Source: Alphaproteobacteria bacterium (GTDB lineage: Bacteria; Pseudomonadota; Alphaproteobacteria; Micavibrionales; Micavibrionaceae). From it: a DNA stretch of 64,000 nt. Positions 25,077 to 35,224 of the stretch are shown here, in pieces. A program made the position numbers and the translations under genes. The stretch covers positions 62,001 through 126,000 of the forward strand of contig JAUIIA010000005.1 of assembly GCA_030432025.1 (NCBI GenBank), written 5' to 3'. How positions within the stretch are numbered: position 1 is the stretch's first letter; each line of letters starts with the position of its first letter. A model generated the notes under the pieces. It made no database searches. It saw only the letters and a list, made by a program, of their open reading frames with translations, and was not told where the DNA came from.

Positions 25077-26207
25077 TTAAGCTCCGGCCTTAGATGTTTT
25101 GGTAGAGGCTTTCGGGGCTGCTTTTTTCTTCGTCGTCTTTTTCGGTTTTTTCTCCGCCCCTTTGAAATACGGGCTAGCCTTATATTGTTTAATCGCAAAG
25201 GCAAGAAGAACGCCGACAGAGGCAGCAAGAGGAACAGCAAGCAACATACCGAGGATACCGAACAAGGCACCACCGGCCATGAGCGCAAAGAACACCCACA
25301 GCGGGTGCAGGCCGACGCTGTCGCCGACGATTTTCGGACTGAGGATATTGCCCTCAATCAATTGTCCGGCAATGAAGATGCCGCCGATAATGCCGACAAA
25401 CATGATGTCGCCGCTTTGGAACCATGCAACCGCGATACTGACGATCAGGCCTAACGTAGAACCCACCAGGGGTATGACCGAGATAAAGCCCGAAATAAGG
25501 CCAATAAGGAAACCGTATTTAAGCCCGGCGATACTCAAGGCAACCGCGTATGCAATAGCGAGGATAAAAGCGATACTGATTTGACCGCGCACAAATCCCG
25601 CGATCTTGATATCGATCTGCTTTAACAAATCCAGAATTGTTTCTTTATGATCACGCGGCATTAATTCGGTCACCCATGCGGTCAGCTTGTCCCATTCCTT
25701 CATCATGAAATAGGTCACGATTGGTGTTAGCACAAGGATCGAGAGCATATTCAAAGCAGCCTGCCCGCCCGCAACAATATGGGCAGCAACCTGTTTTGTT
25801 ACTTGCGCGGCTGTGCCCATGTGGCTGGAAAGGATGGCTTTGAGATCAACATCCCCGCCCTCGCCGAGCATACCCATGACCTGAATCGTATAAGGTTCCA
25901 ACCACGCGACGATCTTATCCAGATATGTCGGAAAATCGTCAGCGAGCTGCAAACTTTGCTTGTAGAGAACAGGAATTAAAATCGCCAAAAACAGCGCGAC
26001 AAATATAAAGAAAGCCGTTGAGAGCAAAAGCGCGGCGGGCGCGCGTTTGATTTTGATTTTACCGAGATATGTCACCAGCGGGTTGAGCAAATAAGCAATC
26101 GCCATACCCAAAACGAATGGCAACAACACGGACTTGAACAGATAGACAAAGCCCATTAAGAGCGCGAAGGCCAGAGACCAGAAAAAAACTTGATTGCGTA
26201 CTGTCAT
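25077..26207 (-). CDS. AI-2E/PerM family inner-membrane transporter
   Basis: 376 residues with about seven to eight hydrophobic segments. The order of segments and stretches such as MAIAYLLNPLVTYL near the start, SGFISVIPLVGSTLGLIVS in the middle and VGLHPLWVFFALMAGG near the end are typical of the AI-2E transporter-like (UPF0118) family. The C-terminal tail is Lys-rich and cytoplasmic. Members have been linked to autoinducer or ion transport; substrate unknown here. It sits between the DUF2066 gene (15-base gap) and hdaA. Confidence 0.9.
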   Translation of the reverse strand: MTVRNQVFFWSLAFALLMGFVYLFKSVLLPFVLGMAIAYLLNPLVTYLGKIKIKRAPAALLLSTAFFIFVALFLAILIPVLYKQSLQLADDFPTYLDKIVAWLEPYTIQVMGMLGEGGDVDLKAILSSHMGTAAQVTKQVAAHIVAGGQAALNMLSILVLTPIVTYFMMKEWDKLTAWVTELMPRDHKETILDLLKQIDIKIAGFVRGQISIAFILAIAYAVALSIAGLKYGFLIGLISGFISVIPLVGSTLGLIVSIAVAWFQSGDIMFVGIIGGIFIAGQLIEGNILSPKIVGDSVGLHPLWVFFALMAGGALFGILGMLLAVPLAASVGVLLAFAIKQYKASPYFKGAEKKPKKTTKKKAAPKASTKTSKAGA

Positions 26208-26222
26208 AAAAAACCCGCCGCC

Positions 26223-27515
26223 TTAAAACTCGGACTTGTAATATTCACGAGGCGCAGCACCGGAACGCTGAGGACTTGGCGGTGTACCTGCTTGCGGGCG
26301 GATCATATTCTGTCTTGATCCACCTCTGACGGCACGCGCGCTGCGTAATTCATAGATTACATTGCCGGACGAATTGCTCGCATAGTAGCCATCCAGCATT
26401 CCTTGCGAATAATCCGCGTTCAAGCCCTGCTGGCTTGCGGCGTTCTGCACCCGGGGCTGCTCCAGCACCAAATCCACCTGCTGCAACGCTATGCGCAAAC
26501 GCTCAAGCGTGCCTTCAAACTCGAGAGCAATGTAGGCATCTCTGGGTGAAAGTGCTTTTAGCTGTATGTTACGCACACCGCGAGCACGTTGCAGATTGCG
26601 TTGAAAACCCGCCCATTCCTGCAAAGACCCGAAACTGACATGGGCCTGAATGCTGCTGGCGGATTGTGTGCTATCCACGACGGTCTTCTTCTTCCAGTCT
26701 TGGCGCAAGGCCTCTTTGACCTTGTTCACGCCGCTGGCGTAAAGCTGGCTTTCGCTTTGGTTCGCGACGGCACGGGCCATTGTCTGGTGCACATATTCAG
26801 GGCGGGCACGGTCGGTGCGGTAAAGCTGGATATTCAGGCCTGTGCCTTCCGGCTTGGCGATAGCAATAACAGCTTCGCTCGCGCCATAACGTTCAACCAG
26901 AGAGCGCAGATTGCGCGGCGTATATGTCAGGGCCTCGTCCTCACCAATATCGGACACATCCGATACATCCCCCAAAGGCACGACCAGCGGCACCAGGCCA
27001 CCGGCCAGATTTGGGTTGGAAGCCCAAGCATCCATCCATGGGTTATTATCCCAGAGCTTCGGACCACGGCTTGTTTCCAGAAACGGGAGAATCAGGATCG
27101 GGCGGCTGGGCACATCGGTGTATTGCTTGCCTTGGTTAGAGAAGTAACGCTTTACCGCCTGATCGCGGAAACGGAACGTGTATGTGCCGATATAGCGTTT
27201 GGCGGAGAGTTTTTCGTCCTTAACCTCATAATCCTGCACCAAAGATGAAATGGTCTGCACAGGCAGATTCGCATAGTCGCTCATCTGCGGATTGGACAAC
27301 ATGCGCTTGGTCAGCTCTTCGAACGCCTGTGTCTGCGCCTGCTCAAAGGCTTGTTGGCGCGCCTCAATCGCGTTCGCAGCCGTTACATCGACCTTCACAT
27401 CTTCGACTGTGAATAGGGAATTCGCGGCTTTTGCATCTGCACCGTGAGACAGAACGCCCAAAAGCACCGCAAAAACGATGAGGGCTTTGGTAAAGGTTTT
27501 GTTGACTAAGGTCAT
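26223..27515 (-). CDS. Secreted DUF2066 protein
   Basis: 430 residues with an N-terminal signal peptide (ALIVFAVLLGVLSHGADA, cleavage about residue 29). The conserved first part starts LFTVEDVKVDVTAANAIEARQQAF, the usual opening of DUF2066 proteins, and ends around residue 290. The rest is a poorly conserved Gln/Ser/Gly-rich tail. Function unknown. The gene order DUF2066, AI-2E, hdaA, divergent from purM-purN, is common in alphaproteobacteria. It likely begins the leftward operon. Confidence 0.85.
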   Translation of the reverse strand: MTLVNKTFTKALIVFAVLLGVLSHGADAKAANSLFTVEDVKVDVTAANAIEARQQAFEQAQTQAFEELTKRMLSNPQMSDYANLPVQTISSLVQDYEVKDEKLSAKRYIGTYTFRFRDQAVKRYFSNQGKQYTDVPSRPILILPFLETSRGPKLWDNNPWMDAWASNPNLAGGLVPLVVPLGDVSDVSDIGEDEALTYTPRNLRSLVERYGASEAVIAIAKPEGTGLNIQLYRTDRARPEYVHQTMARAVANQSESQLYASGVNKVKEALRQDWKKKTVVDSTQSASSIQAHVSFGSLQEWAGFQRNLQRARGVRNIQLKALSPRDAYIALEFEGTLERLRIALQQVDLVLEQPRVQNAASQQGLNADYSQGMLDGYYASNSSGNVIYELRSARAVRGGSRQNMIRPQAGTPPSPQRSGAAPREYYKSEF

Positions 27516-27639
27516 TGAACAGCCTTATGTGTTGTGCGCATGCAGGTTTAAAAGTGTTGAATACTCATGTTATAACCACCTGTTTTGAAAATTTGAAGTT
27601 CTATAACGGCGATTGGCCAAGAAAGCTGAAGATAGTCTG

Positions 27640-28698
27640 ATGAGTGAAAGTGCATACAAAGATGCGGGTGTTGATATAGAAGCCGCCGCCGAGCTGGTGG
27701 ACCGGATCAAGCCGCATATCAAAAAGACCAACCGTAGCGGCGTAATGAGCGGCATCGGTGGTTTTGGTGCTTTATTTGATTTGAAGGACACCGGATATAC
27801 CGACCCGATTCTGGTTTCAGGTACTGACGGTGTCGGCACGAAAATCAAGATTGCCATCGATGCGGGCATTCACGATACGATCGGCATTGATGCGGTCGCG
27901 ATGTGCGTGAACGATGTGGTTGTTCAAGGTGCGGAGCCTTTGTTCTTCCTCGATTACTTCGCAACAGGCAGACTTGAAAACAACGTAGCCGAGGCCGTCA
28001 TCAAAGGTGTCGCCAATGGTTGCGAACAGGCGGGTTGCGCACTGATCGGCGGAGAGACGGCCGAGATGCCGGGCCTGTACGCCGATGGTGATTACGATCT
28101 GGCCGGATTTACAGTCGGTGCAGTTGAACGTAGCAAGTTGCTGACAGGCGATAAAATTGCCGAAGGTGACGTTATTCTTGGCCTTGCCTCCAGCGGTTTG
28201 CATTCCAACGGTTTCTCTCTGGTCCGCAAGATTGTCGAAAGCTCGCAAGGATTCGGATATGACGAAGCGGCCCCTTTCGCATCGGGCAAAACGATGGCGG
28301 AAGCCTTGCTGACGCCGACGCGCATATATGTGAAGACAATGCTGGAAGCGTTAAAAATCGATGGTGCGATCAAAGGTATGGCGCACATTACGGGCGGCGG
28401 GCTTGATGAAAACGTGCCCCGCGTGATTCCTGAAGGTATGAGTGCTCGTATCGATTGTGCCACATGGGATTTACCGCCAGTCTTTAAATGGTTGATCGAG
28501 GCCGGAAACCTGAAACCGTCAGATATGGCGACCACTTTGAATGCGGGTATCGGCATGGTGGTGGTTGCAGACCCCGCGCAAAAGGATGCGTTGATCGAGA
28601 GCTTCGAAGCTTCGGGCGAGACTGTCTACGAAATCGGCGTAATTGAAAAAGGCGACACGCCTGTTGTTCTGGATAATAGCGAAACAGCCTGGTCATAA
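27640..28698 (+). CDS. purM: Phosphoribosylformylglycinamidine cyclo-ligase
   Basis: 352 residues from the ATG at 27640 ([16 protein letters not shown]); an in-frame TTG at 27613 would add nine residues and is less likely. It makes aminoimidazole ribotide with ATP. Characteristic YKDAGVDI at the start, [18 protein letters not shown] and [13 protein letters not shown] are all present. Three bases after it purN begins, forming a purM-purN unit in purine synthesis. Confidence 0.95.
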   Translation: MSESAYKDAGVDIEAAAELVDRIKPHIKKTNRSGVMSGIGGFGALFDLKDTGYTDPILVSGTDGVGTKIKIAIDAGIHDTIGIDAVAMCVNDVVVQGAEPLFFLDYFATGRLENNVAEAVIKGVANGCEQAGCALIGGETAEMPGLYADGDYDLAGFTVGAVERSKLLTGDKIAEGDVILGLASSGLHSNGFSLVRKIVESSQGFGYDEAAPFASGKTMAEALLTPTRIYVKTMLEALKIDGAIKGMAHITGGGLDENVPRVIPEGMSARIDCATWDLPPVFKWLIEAGNLKPSDMATTLNAGIGMVVVADPAQKDALIESFEASGETVYEIGVIEKGDTPVVLDNSETAWS

Positions 28699-28701
28699 GT
28701 T

Positions 28702-29307
28702 ATGAGCGATCTCAATCTCGCGGTTCTAATTTCGGGTAACGGCAGCAACCTGCAAGCTTTGATTGATGCCTGTGCGCAAAGTGACTTTCCCGCACAAATT
28801 TCCGTCGTCATCTCCAACAATCCTGAGGCTTATGGCCTGCACCGTGCACGAGATGCGGGGATTAAGACCGTGACCATTAACCACAAGGATTATAACCGCC
28901 GCGAAGAGTTTGAGGCGGACATACAGGCCGCGTTGGACAAACAGCCGATCGACCTGATTTGTCTGGCCGGTTTCATGCGTATTCTGACCTCTTCATTTGT
29001 CGAGCGTTGGCCCAACCGCATTCTGAACACACATCCGTCGCTCTTGCCAAAATTCGGCGGCGAAGGCATGTATGGGATGAACGTGCATAAGGCCGTAATC
29101 GAGGCGGGCGAAACGGAGACAGGCTGCAGCATTCACTATGTAATCCCCGAAGTGGACCAAGGTCCCGTTATTTTGCAAAAAACACTGGATGTACGGGCGG
29201 AAGACACGCCAGAGACATTGCGCGAACGCGTTGTGGCCCGTGAGCATGCCGCCTACCCCGAGGCGATCAGGTTGATTGCGAGTGAAAAGTTGAAAAAGCA
29301 GGCTTGA
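28702..29307 (+). CDS. purN: Phosphoribosylglycinamide formyltransferase
   Basis: 201 residues. It transfers the formyl group of 10-formyl-THF to GAR in purine synthesis. The phosphate loop LISGNGSNLQALIDA, the catalytic segment LAGFMRIL with the HPSLLPKFGGEGMYG motif (catalytic His) and the Asp in VDQGPVI are present. Follows purM directly. Confidence 0.95.
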   Translation: MSDLNLAVLISGNGSNLQALIDACAQSDFPAQISVVISNNPEAYGLHRARDAGIKTVTINHKDYNRREEFEADIQAALDKQPIDLICLAGFMRILTSSFVERWPNRILNTHPSLLPKFGGEGMYGMNVHKAVIEAGETETGCSIHYVIPEVDQGPVILQKTLDVRAEDTPETLRERVVAREHAAYPEAIRLIASEKLKKQA

Positions 29308-29358
29308 TCTTCGATAAGGCTTACAGTTTAATCGTAAAATATTGAATTAGAGGACATT

Positions 29359-29511
29359 ATGGGTTCAAACACACCAGTACAGGAAGATCCGGAACAGCTA
29401 CAGAACGCAGAAAAGTTCTGGGAAAGCTTTGCGGTTGGCAGCAAATGGACAATCATTTTGATAGCGATCGTGCTTTTGGGGCTGCTGGTTGCCTTTGTTC
29501 CCATGGGTTAG
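29359..29511 (+). CDS. Short membrane protein, aa3-type oxidase subunit IV-like
   Basis: 50 residues. AGAGGA lies four bases upstream of the ATG. The first half is polar (PVQEDPEQLQNAEKFWESF) and the second is one membrane helix (WTIILIAIVLLGLLVAFV). The pattern of an aromatic FW-x2-F motif followed by KW and one helix matches the small subunit IV of bacterial aa3 cytochrome c oxidases (CoxIV-pro-2 family). No other oxidase genes are nearby, as is common for this peptide. The match is by pattern only, so the family call is tentative; the gene itself is well supported by ribosome-binding site and coding pattern. Confidence 0.65.
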   Translation: MGSNTPVQEDPEQLQNAEKFWESFAVGSKWTIILIAIVLLGLLVAFVPMG

Positions 29512-29618
29512 GGCCAAAAATTTAAAATTCCGGCGCTTTTTTTACCCTTTCAACGTATTTTTTCACGACAATTCCGTTATACTAATATGTGGACCTTACT
29601 TAAGGTGAAACACGTATT

Positions 29619-32600
29619 ATGCAAGCATCCAGAATAAGTTACCGCTTTCAGGCGTTTCTATGGCTCATAGCAGCCGTAGCAATTCTGGCTGCCTTATTGC
29701 CATCAGCCGTTGATGCGCAACTTACACGTTCCTCCCGTATCGAGCTGACCAACCAGACCAGCCGTATGTTTATCGGCAGCTATACCTATGTCACCAATGA
29801 CGTAAAACGGGCCTACACGCTGGAGGACATCGTATACCGTCATGAAAACAACCAGCGCGGCGAGCAAGTTACAGCGTCGGTTTTGAACTTCTCCCCCAGA
29901 GCCACAAAAAGCTGGCTGGCCTTCTCGGTCACCAATGCTTCGAACAGTGAGGACTGGATACTGAATTTCGGCGATGTGTTCGACGGGCGTTTCGGCTTCA
30001 TTGAAGCTCTGACTGTTTATGATGCGACCAAGAGCGATGTGATCTTTGAGTTCAATCGTGGCGGGGACGCCGGTGGTCTGTTTTCAGCCTTTTCACAGAC
30101 CCAGGATGTCGCCCTGACTATCCCGAAGGGCGAGACGCATTTGTTTGTCGCAGAGGTTGACCATAAGCAAACTCTGGCCAATACGCTTGCGCCGTCCCTG
30201 ACCCAGCTTAATGCGCCAAACACAGGGTGGGATGCGGGGGCAACCTTCAAAACCATATTCTGGTTGATTGCCTTATCCTTGATCGGTTTCTTCATCGCTC
30301 TGGCATTGGTGCAGAAATCCTACGACTTCCTGCTCTTTATCGGTTACTTCTTCGCCTATAGCGTCTTGTTTTTCATCCTTGAGCAGGCATTCTTCCTTGC
30401 GGGCGGCTTCTCCCAAATCCTCGCATCGTTCTTTATTGTTGTACCGTCGATGATTGCCATCGGTATGACTTTGCGCTTTCTCGGGCTGGATGTCGGGCAG
30501 GACTTGCTGCGCACATCCATGATGATGGCATTGGGCGTTATCTTCTTCGGCTTCTTGCTCAGCATCGTCATGAGCGGATCATGGGGCAGCATTGATAAAT
30601 ATCTGGCCTTTATCCCGTTGATCCTGACCAACATATATCTTTGCTTATTAAGCTTTTCATTATCGGAAGAACGGCACGGTGCGCTCTTCCTTTGCGGGGC
30701 GTGGTTCTGCGCCGCGTGCGGATATCTGGCCCTGTTTTTGACAGGCTTGAACGCCGTCGGCAACCCATCCCTGTTGCTGTCTATCTTCTGGGGATCTTTG
30801 TTACCACAGGCCACATTCCTGATTATGGCCGCCCTGCAACATGTTCGCATGGCCCTGCGGGAGGAAATTTCTTCGGTCGCGCGCGAAAACAGAGCCGCTC
30901 AGTCACTGGCCCGTATCAAGCAGTCCCGTGAATCCGCCGACCAAGCCCGGTTGTTACGTGTGATCGAACGGGAACGGGAATTGATGGCCGATTTGCGTGA
31001 GCGCGAAATGCAGCGCACGCAGGAAATGCGTAAAGCGAAAGAGGCAGCGGATGAAGCCAACCGTGCCAAATCCGCGTTTCTGGCCGTTGTCAGCCACGAG
31101 ATCCGCACGCCGATGAACGGTATTATGGGTATGTTACGCCTGTTGCAAGACACCAAAATGACCAAGGAGCAAAACGAATACACCAACGCCATCCAGAACT
31201 CCGGTGACACGATGCTTGCGCTTCTCAATGACATTCTGGACTTCGAAAAAATCGAGAGCGGCAATATGGAGATCGAGATTATCGATTTCGATATGATCAA
31301 GATGGTACAGGGTGTTGTCACATTGATGTCCGGGCATGCCGCTGATAAGGGGCTAACCCTAAAAGCCGACATCTCTGACAATTTCCCGCAAACGCTTAAA
31401 GGTGACCCAACCCGTTTGCGTCAGGTGTTGCTCAATCTGGTTAATAATGCTGTGAAGTTTACCAGTGACGGCTCAGTGACCATCGTCCTCAAGCACGAGC
31501 CGATGATCGAAAATACGGGTGAAGTATCGGCCCACGAAATCTATTGCGGTGTAAAAGATACGGGTATCGGAATTTCCGAAGAGGCGCAGAAAAACCTGTT
31601 TAACCCGTTTACGCAGGCGGAAAAAAGCACAACGCGCAAATATGGCGGTACAGGTCTGGGGCTGGCGATTTGCCGTTCTCTGGTCGAAGCCATGGGTGGC
31701 GAAATACAGGTCGAGAGTATCGTCGATTCAGGCAGTACGTTCTTCTTTGAATTGACGATGGAAGAAGGCGACCGTTCCTTCAACGAGAATGCCTCCGACA
31801 TTCTTTACAATGCGCCGAGCCGTCAGGAAATTCCTGCGATGCGCATGCTGATCATTGATGACAATGAAATGAACCGCCGCGTTCTTGCAGGCTTCCTTTC
31901 CAAAGATGCGCATAAGCTCTCCATGGCTGAAAGCGCCGAAGAAGCACTGGATATGTGCAAAACCCAGCATTTCGATGTGATCATTACGGATATTCGCCTG
32001 CAAGGTATGGACGGTAAGGAACTGACAAAGATCTTGCGGGCATCAGATGATCAGCAAACCGCAAAAACACCGATCATCGCGTTATCAGGTGATGTCAGCG
32101 CCGAAGACCGTAAGTCATTCGAAGATGCGGGCATGAACGGGTTTATTCCCAAACCGATTGATCCTCAAACATTGTTCGAGGTTTTATTGAGCGTCAGCGA
32201 GGATATCGACCTCCTGCCCGAAGAGCCGGTTGCCCCAGCTCCAGCGCCAACTCCTCAGCCTGAGACAGAACCTACCCCGCAGCCTGCTGAAGAAGCCCCG
32301 CCCACACCTGCCGCCGAGCCGCCGCCACAAGCAGCGCAGCCAGAAAAACCAGATGTCAGTGGTGTCAAACTCGCAGGCATGAAAGAACAGGAATTGCAGC
32401 CGGATGAGGCCGAGGATGATATTTTAGACGGGGAAATTATAGACGAAGATGCCGAACACGAGTTTGGCTTTTCCGAGACATCCGCCTTACAGCAAGCACT
32501 TTCAGGTGACAATACGCCTACTTCGGCAGAGCCACCTCCCGAGCCTGTGCCACCTCAGCCGCAAGCCACACAAGAAGCACCACCCCAGCCAGTAGCACCA

Positions 32601-33017
32601 CAGCCGGCCGAAGCACCGCCCACACAACAACCACCCGCAGCCGGGAGCATACAAATTGATGATGACAAGCTGTTCGACCCGACATTGATCAGCAGCCTTG
32701 CCGGAAGCCTACCCCAAGACCAGTTTGATGAATTGCTGGATAGTTTTCTGGTCACTACAGATGAATTGGTGCAAAAGCTCATTGCGCTGAAAACCAGCGA
32801 CGCAGATGTCAGTGAAATCCGAGAACGTGCCCATGAACTCAAAGGCATGGCAGCCAATTTCGGCTTAAACGGCGTTAGTATTGTCTCGGGAGAGATTGAG
32901 GAATGCGCTAAAGGCGGACATAAAGACAAGGCTTTGAACGCTATCGACAGCCTTGAAAACGTCAATGTCAGAGCACAAACGGCGCTCAAAGAATGGAGCG
33001 CCGCTCAGGCATCTTAA
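29619..33017 (+). CDS. Hybrid sensor histidine kinase with 7TM sensor, REC and Hpt domains
   Basis: 1132 residues. Signal-like segment (about 10-35), a periplasmic 7TMR-DISM-type extracellular domain (about 40-205), seven membrane helices (about 210-405), a coiled coil (425-480), HisKA with His493 in [12 protein letters not shown], HATPase with NLVNNAVKF and [11 protein letters not shown] with Asp791 in [13 protein letters not shown], a long Pro/Ala/Gln-rich linker (about 870-1020), and an Hpt domain with His1072 in [14 protein letters not shown] complete phosphorelay in one chain that should signal to a separate regulator, possibly DivK- or PleD-type. The ligand is unknown. AAGGTG about 10 bases upstream supports the start. 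Convergent with ndk. Confidence 0.92.
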   Translation: MQASRISYRFQAFLWLIAAVAILAALLPSAVDAQLTRSSRIELTNQTSRMFIGSYTYVTNDVKRAYTLEDIVYRHENNQRGEQVTASVLNFSPRATKSWLAFSVTNASNSEDWILNFGDVFDGRFGFIEALTVYDATKSDVIFEFNRGGDAGGLFSAFSQTQDVALTIPKGETHLFVAEVDHKQTLANTLAPSLTQLNAPNTGWDAGATFKTIFWLIALSLIGFFIALALVQKSYDFLLFIGYFFAYSVLFFILEQAFFLAGGFSQILASFFIVVPSMIAIGMTLRFLGLDVGQDLLRTSMMMALGVIFFGFLLSIVMSGSWGSIDKYLAFIPLILTNIYLCLLSFSLSEERHGALFLCGAWFCAACGYLALFLTGLNAVGNPSLLLSIFWGSLLPQATFLIMAALQHVRMALREEISSVARENRAAQSLARIKQSRESADQARLLRVIERERELMADLREREMQRTQEMRKAKEAADEANRAKSAFLAVVSHEIRTPMNGIMGMLRLLQDTKMTKEQNEYTNAIQNSGDTMLALLNDILDFEKIESGNMEIEIIDFDMIKMVQGVVTLMSGHAADKGLTLKADISDNFPQTLKGDPTRLRQVLLNLVNNAVKFTSDGSVTIVLKHEPMIENTGEVSAHEIYCGVKDTGIGISEEAQKNLFNPFTQAEKSTTRKYGGTGLGLAICRSLVEAMGGEIQVESIVDSGSTFFFELTMEEGDRSFNENASDILYNAPSRQEIPAMRMLIIDDNEMNRRVLAGFLSKDAHKLSMAESAEEALDMCKTQHFDVIITDIRLQGMDGKELTKILRASDDQQTAKTPIIALSGDVSAEDRKSFEDAGMNGFIPKPIDPQTLFEVLLSVSEDIDLLPEEPVAPAPAPTPQPETEPTPQPAEEAPPTPAAEPPPQAAQPEKPDVSGVKLAGMKEQELQPDEAEDDILDGEIIDEDAEHEFGFSETSALQQALSGDNTPTSAEPPPEPVPPQPQATQEAPPQPVAPQPAEAPPTQQPPAAGSIQIDDDKLFDPTLISSLAGSLPQDQFDELLDSFLVTTDELVQKLIALKTSDADVSEIRERAHELKGMAANFGLNGVSIVSGEIEECAKGGHKDKALNAIDSLENVNVRAQTALKEWSAAQAS

Positions 33018-33034
33018 TCAAAGCTTTAGGGGTA

Positions 33035-33457
33035 TTAGCCGACGATTTCTTCAGGCTTGAAGAAGAAGTCGATTTCGATCTTCGCGTTCTCAAGGCTGTC
33101 AGAGCCGTGAACGGAGTTTTCACCGATGGAAATCGCGTATTCTTTACGGATTGTACCGTCTGCAGCTTCTTCAGGATTAGTTGCGCCCATAACCTCACGG
33201 TTTTTCGCAACAGCATCTTCACCTTCCAGAACCTGCACAACGACCGGCTCAGAGCACATGAATTCGGTAAGTTCGCCAAAGAAAGGACGCTCTTTGTGAA
33301 CGGCATAAAAACCTTCTGCCTGTTCTTTGGTCATGTGGATGCGTTTTTGAGCAACGATGCGCAAGCCTGCTTCTTCAAGTTTGGCGTTGATCGCGCCTGT
33401 CAGGTTGCGTTTTGTCGCATCGGGTTTGATGATTGAAAATGTACGTTCTGTGGCCAT
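33035..33457 (-). CDS. ndk: Nucleoside diphosphate kinase
   Basis: 140 residues, usual length. It balances NTP pools by phosphate transfer through a His. The start [15 protein letters not shown] and the [29 protein letters not shown] segment with the catalytic His (in the NSVHGSDS motif) are unmistakable. The upstream 176-base gap has TTGACA and, further on, CTATAAA on the minus strand, but their spacing is too long for a single promoter. Confidence 0.97.
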   Translation of the reverse strand: MATERTFSIIKPDATKRNLTGAINAKLEEAGLRIVAQKRIHMTKEQAEGFYAVHKERPFFGELTEFMCSEPVVVQVLEGEDAVAKNREVMGATNPEEAADGTIRKEYAISIGENSVHGSDSLENAKIEIDFFFKPEEIVG

Positions 33458-33633
33458 GTTTTATAGTCCTTAATCTGTCTTTTAAAACTTGCCGTTTTAT
33501 AGCGACCCTGAATGCACCAAGCAAGTGTCAATTTTTAGTATAACCTTAAGATTTCTCATATAATTTGCCTTTTTACGCCAATTATGTAATATTTTGCGTT
33601 AAATTAGAAAATAATGATATTGGACAGGTTGCT

Positions 33634-34443
33634 TTGGCACTAAGAATTAACTTTTTAGACAGCACCACTGCGTTTCCGGATGGGATACCGAAAACGCAAA
33701 GCTCGAACACGCCCGAACAGCTGAAAGCTGACGGCGCGAAGGTGCGCGACCTGGTCCCATCGATCGTTTCAGCACTGATAGAAACAGCCAATGAAGATCT
33801 TTTCCAGAACGGATGCTTTAAGCCAATCATCAACTCCAGCTTCGGCATGGCTGCCCCTAAAAGTGAAGCCAGAATGCTTGAAAAAGCCCGCGACGAGTAT
33901 CAGGGCGTATATGTTGACTTACGGGATGTGGAGCGTGGCAGCATTGATTTACGCCGCCCCGAGCATATTGCCGCGTTTTGTACTGTTTTAGACTGGGCTA
34001 AGGAAAATCAGGTCCAGCTCCCTCACGGGGCAGTTATCTGTATTGTCGAAAACCGTTTCAGCAACCCGACAGATACCGGATATTCGTCTCACAAGGCCAA
34101 TATCGTTATCCCCATTCCCGATGAGCCCGGTCGCCACCACATTGTCGAGTTGATGACTGTTCACGGCGGATTTGAGGAATATATCAAGCTTCACAAATCA
34201 CACCAATATTACGAGAACGAGCGCACATTGCGCGGCTATCTGATGACTCACGGCGACACTTACGAGCCGGCTATCGGTAAATTGGCCATCCAACAGCGTA
34301 GAATTCTGCTGAAAATGCATGCTGATGGCCGAAAACTTTGTAATTTCGATCAAATCGATTTCAAGCCCTTTATCGAGCACCGCAGTAAATTGTCAGACGA
34401 AGAGCTGGCAGCCGCTATTGATCATGAATATTCCCAGATGTAA
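33634..34443 (+). CDS. RelA/SpoT-like domain protein, likely degenerate
   Basis: 269 residues from a TTG with GGACAGG just upstream; the open frame reaches further up to 33565 in AT-rich DNA, so the start is uncertain. Residues about 95-215 follow the order seen in small RelA/SpoT-like proteins: VYVDLRDVERGSI, then CIVENRFSNPTDTGYSSHKA, then HHIVELMTVHGGFEE and SHQYYENER. In the family the Gly-Tyr, the Glu-Leu and the His-x2-Tyr-Glu-x2-Arg positions are part of the nucleotidyltransferase core. Whether it makes (p)ppGpp or a related nucleotide is unknown; the GY-RD motif is changed to GYSS. It is followed by two small unknown genes on the same strand. Confidence 0.5.
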   Translation: MALRINFLDSTTAFPDGIPKTQSSNTPEQLKADGAKVRDLVPSIVSALIETANEDLFQNGCFKPIINSSFGMAAPKSEARMLEKARDEYQGVYVDLRDVERGSIDLRRPEHIAAFCTVLDWAKENQVQLPHGAVICIVENRFSNPTDTGYSSHKANIVIPIPDEPGRHHIVELMTVHGGFEEYIKLHKSHQYYENERTLRGYLMTHGDTYEPAIGKLAIQQRRILLKMHADGRKLCNFDQIDFKPFIEHRSKLSDEELAAAIDHEYSQM

Positions 34444-34485
34444 CAAGGCCGGAAGAGAAAAATGTACATCGCAGTGAAAAGAAAT

Positions 34486-34515
34486 TTGCTTTTTGATTTT
34501 GTTTTTATGTATAAG
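34486..34515 (+). promoter_or_regulatory. Candidate promoter for the 34547 gene
   Basis: TTGCTT at 34486-34491 and TATAAG at 34510-34515 are 18 bases apart, about 30 bases before the ATG. The region is AT-rich, so chance is possible. Confidence 0.4.
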
Positions 34516-34546
34516 CTAGCAACATATTTTATGGATAGAGTTTAAA

Positions 34547-34957
34547 ATGACTAAACAGCCTGAGTTTCATGAGATTAGAGGGTTATTTGCCCACGCACAC
34601 GGCCATGATGAGTTGCCTGAAGCGCTGCAAGATACCCCGCAGGTAATCTACTACGCATTCTATGAAGTGGATGCGGCCATTCCTGTGATCATTGGCTTTG
34701 CCAAATCTGATGAAGCAGACTCTGACAGCATGGTCACCGAGGACGACCTTGAGCCTGTCATTGCCCAGCACCTAAGACGTGCTCCTGACGGAGAGTGGGA
34801 ATGGGCGCTGGCTGACCCCAAATTGATGCTAACGGCTTTAAACTACGGCGATCGCGTCAATGTAGAAAAATTCCGTAGCAATGTTGATCTTTTCCTCGAA
34901 AGACGTGAAAATCCGGATGTAGCTGTCGATCCTATGACAGTGGCCAACGACGATTAA
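34547..34957 (+). CDS. Unknown acidic protein, 136 residues
   Basis: Not recognised. Small, acidic and without signal peptide or membrane segment. A beta-rich middle (QVIYYAFYEVDAAIPVIIGFAK) suggests a compact soluble fold. The ATG at 34547 has only a weak ribosome-binding site. The coding pattern (third-position bias, no overlap with other strong frames) supports a real gene. The next gene starts 12 bases after its stop, so they are probably a unit. Confidence 0.65.
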   Translation: MTKQPEFHEIRGLFAHAHGHDELPEALQDTPQVIYYAFYEVDAAIPVIIGFAKSDEADSDSMVTEDDLEPVIAQHLRRAPDGEWEWALADPKLMLTALNYGDRVNVEKFRSNVDLFLERRENPDVAVDPMTVANDD

Positions 34958-34969
34958 AACGGATCCGTA

Positions 34970-35224
34970 ATGGACACACCTGATATTGCTTTCTACCGCT
35001 ATTACATGCTCGGTTCACGCTTGGTACGCATTGCGTATGCCGGTGAAGAAGAGCCAATGTATTCTGAAGTTGTAAACTCCGAAGCCAAAAAGCTGGAAAT
35101 CGACAATAACTTCCTGATGAAAATTTTACTGGGTGATCCAGACGATTTACGTGAGATGGACGAGCCCGAATTCGCCGAGCTCTGCCTGCAAAAGGGCGTA
35201 AAGTCCCGCTCCGCTAATCCTTAA
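34970..35224 (+). CDS. Unknown small protein, 84 residues
   Basis: Not recognised. Acidic, mostly helical by appearance, no membrane segment. It begins [20 protein letters not shown]. The GGATCC immediately upstream is a weak ribosome-binding site. It is downstream of the 136-residue gene with a 12-base gap, and convergent with alaS with a four-base stop-codon overlap. Confidence 0.6.
   Translation: MDTPDIAFYRYYMLGSRLVRIAYAGEEEPMYSEVVNSEAKKLEIDNNFLMKILLGDPDDLREMDEPEFAELCLQKGVKSRSANP

Noticed and set aside
33524-33529. TTGACA on the minus strand as -35 box for ndk
   Set aside because: The nearest TATA-like box (CTATAAA) is about 23 bases away, too far for a normal spacer; no matching -10 at 16-18 bases.
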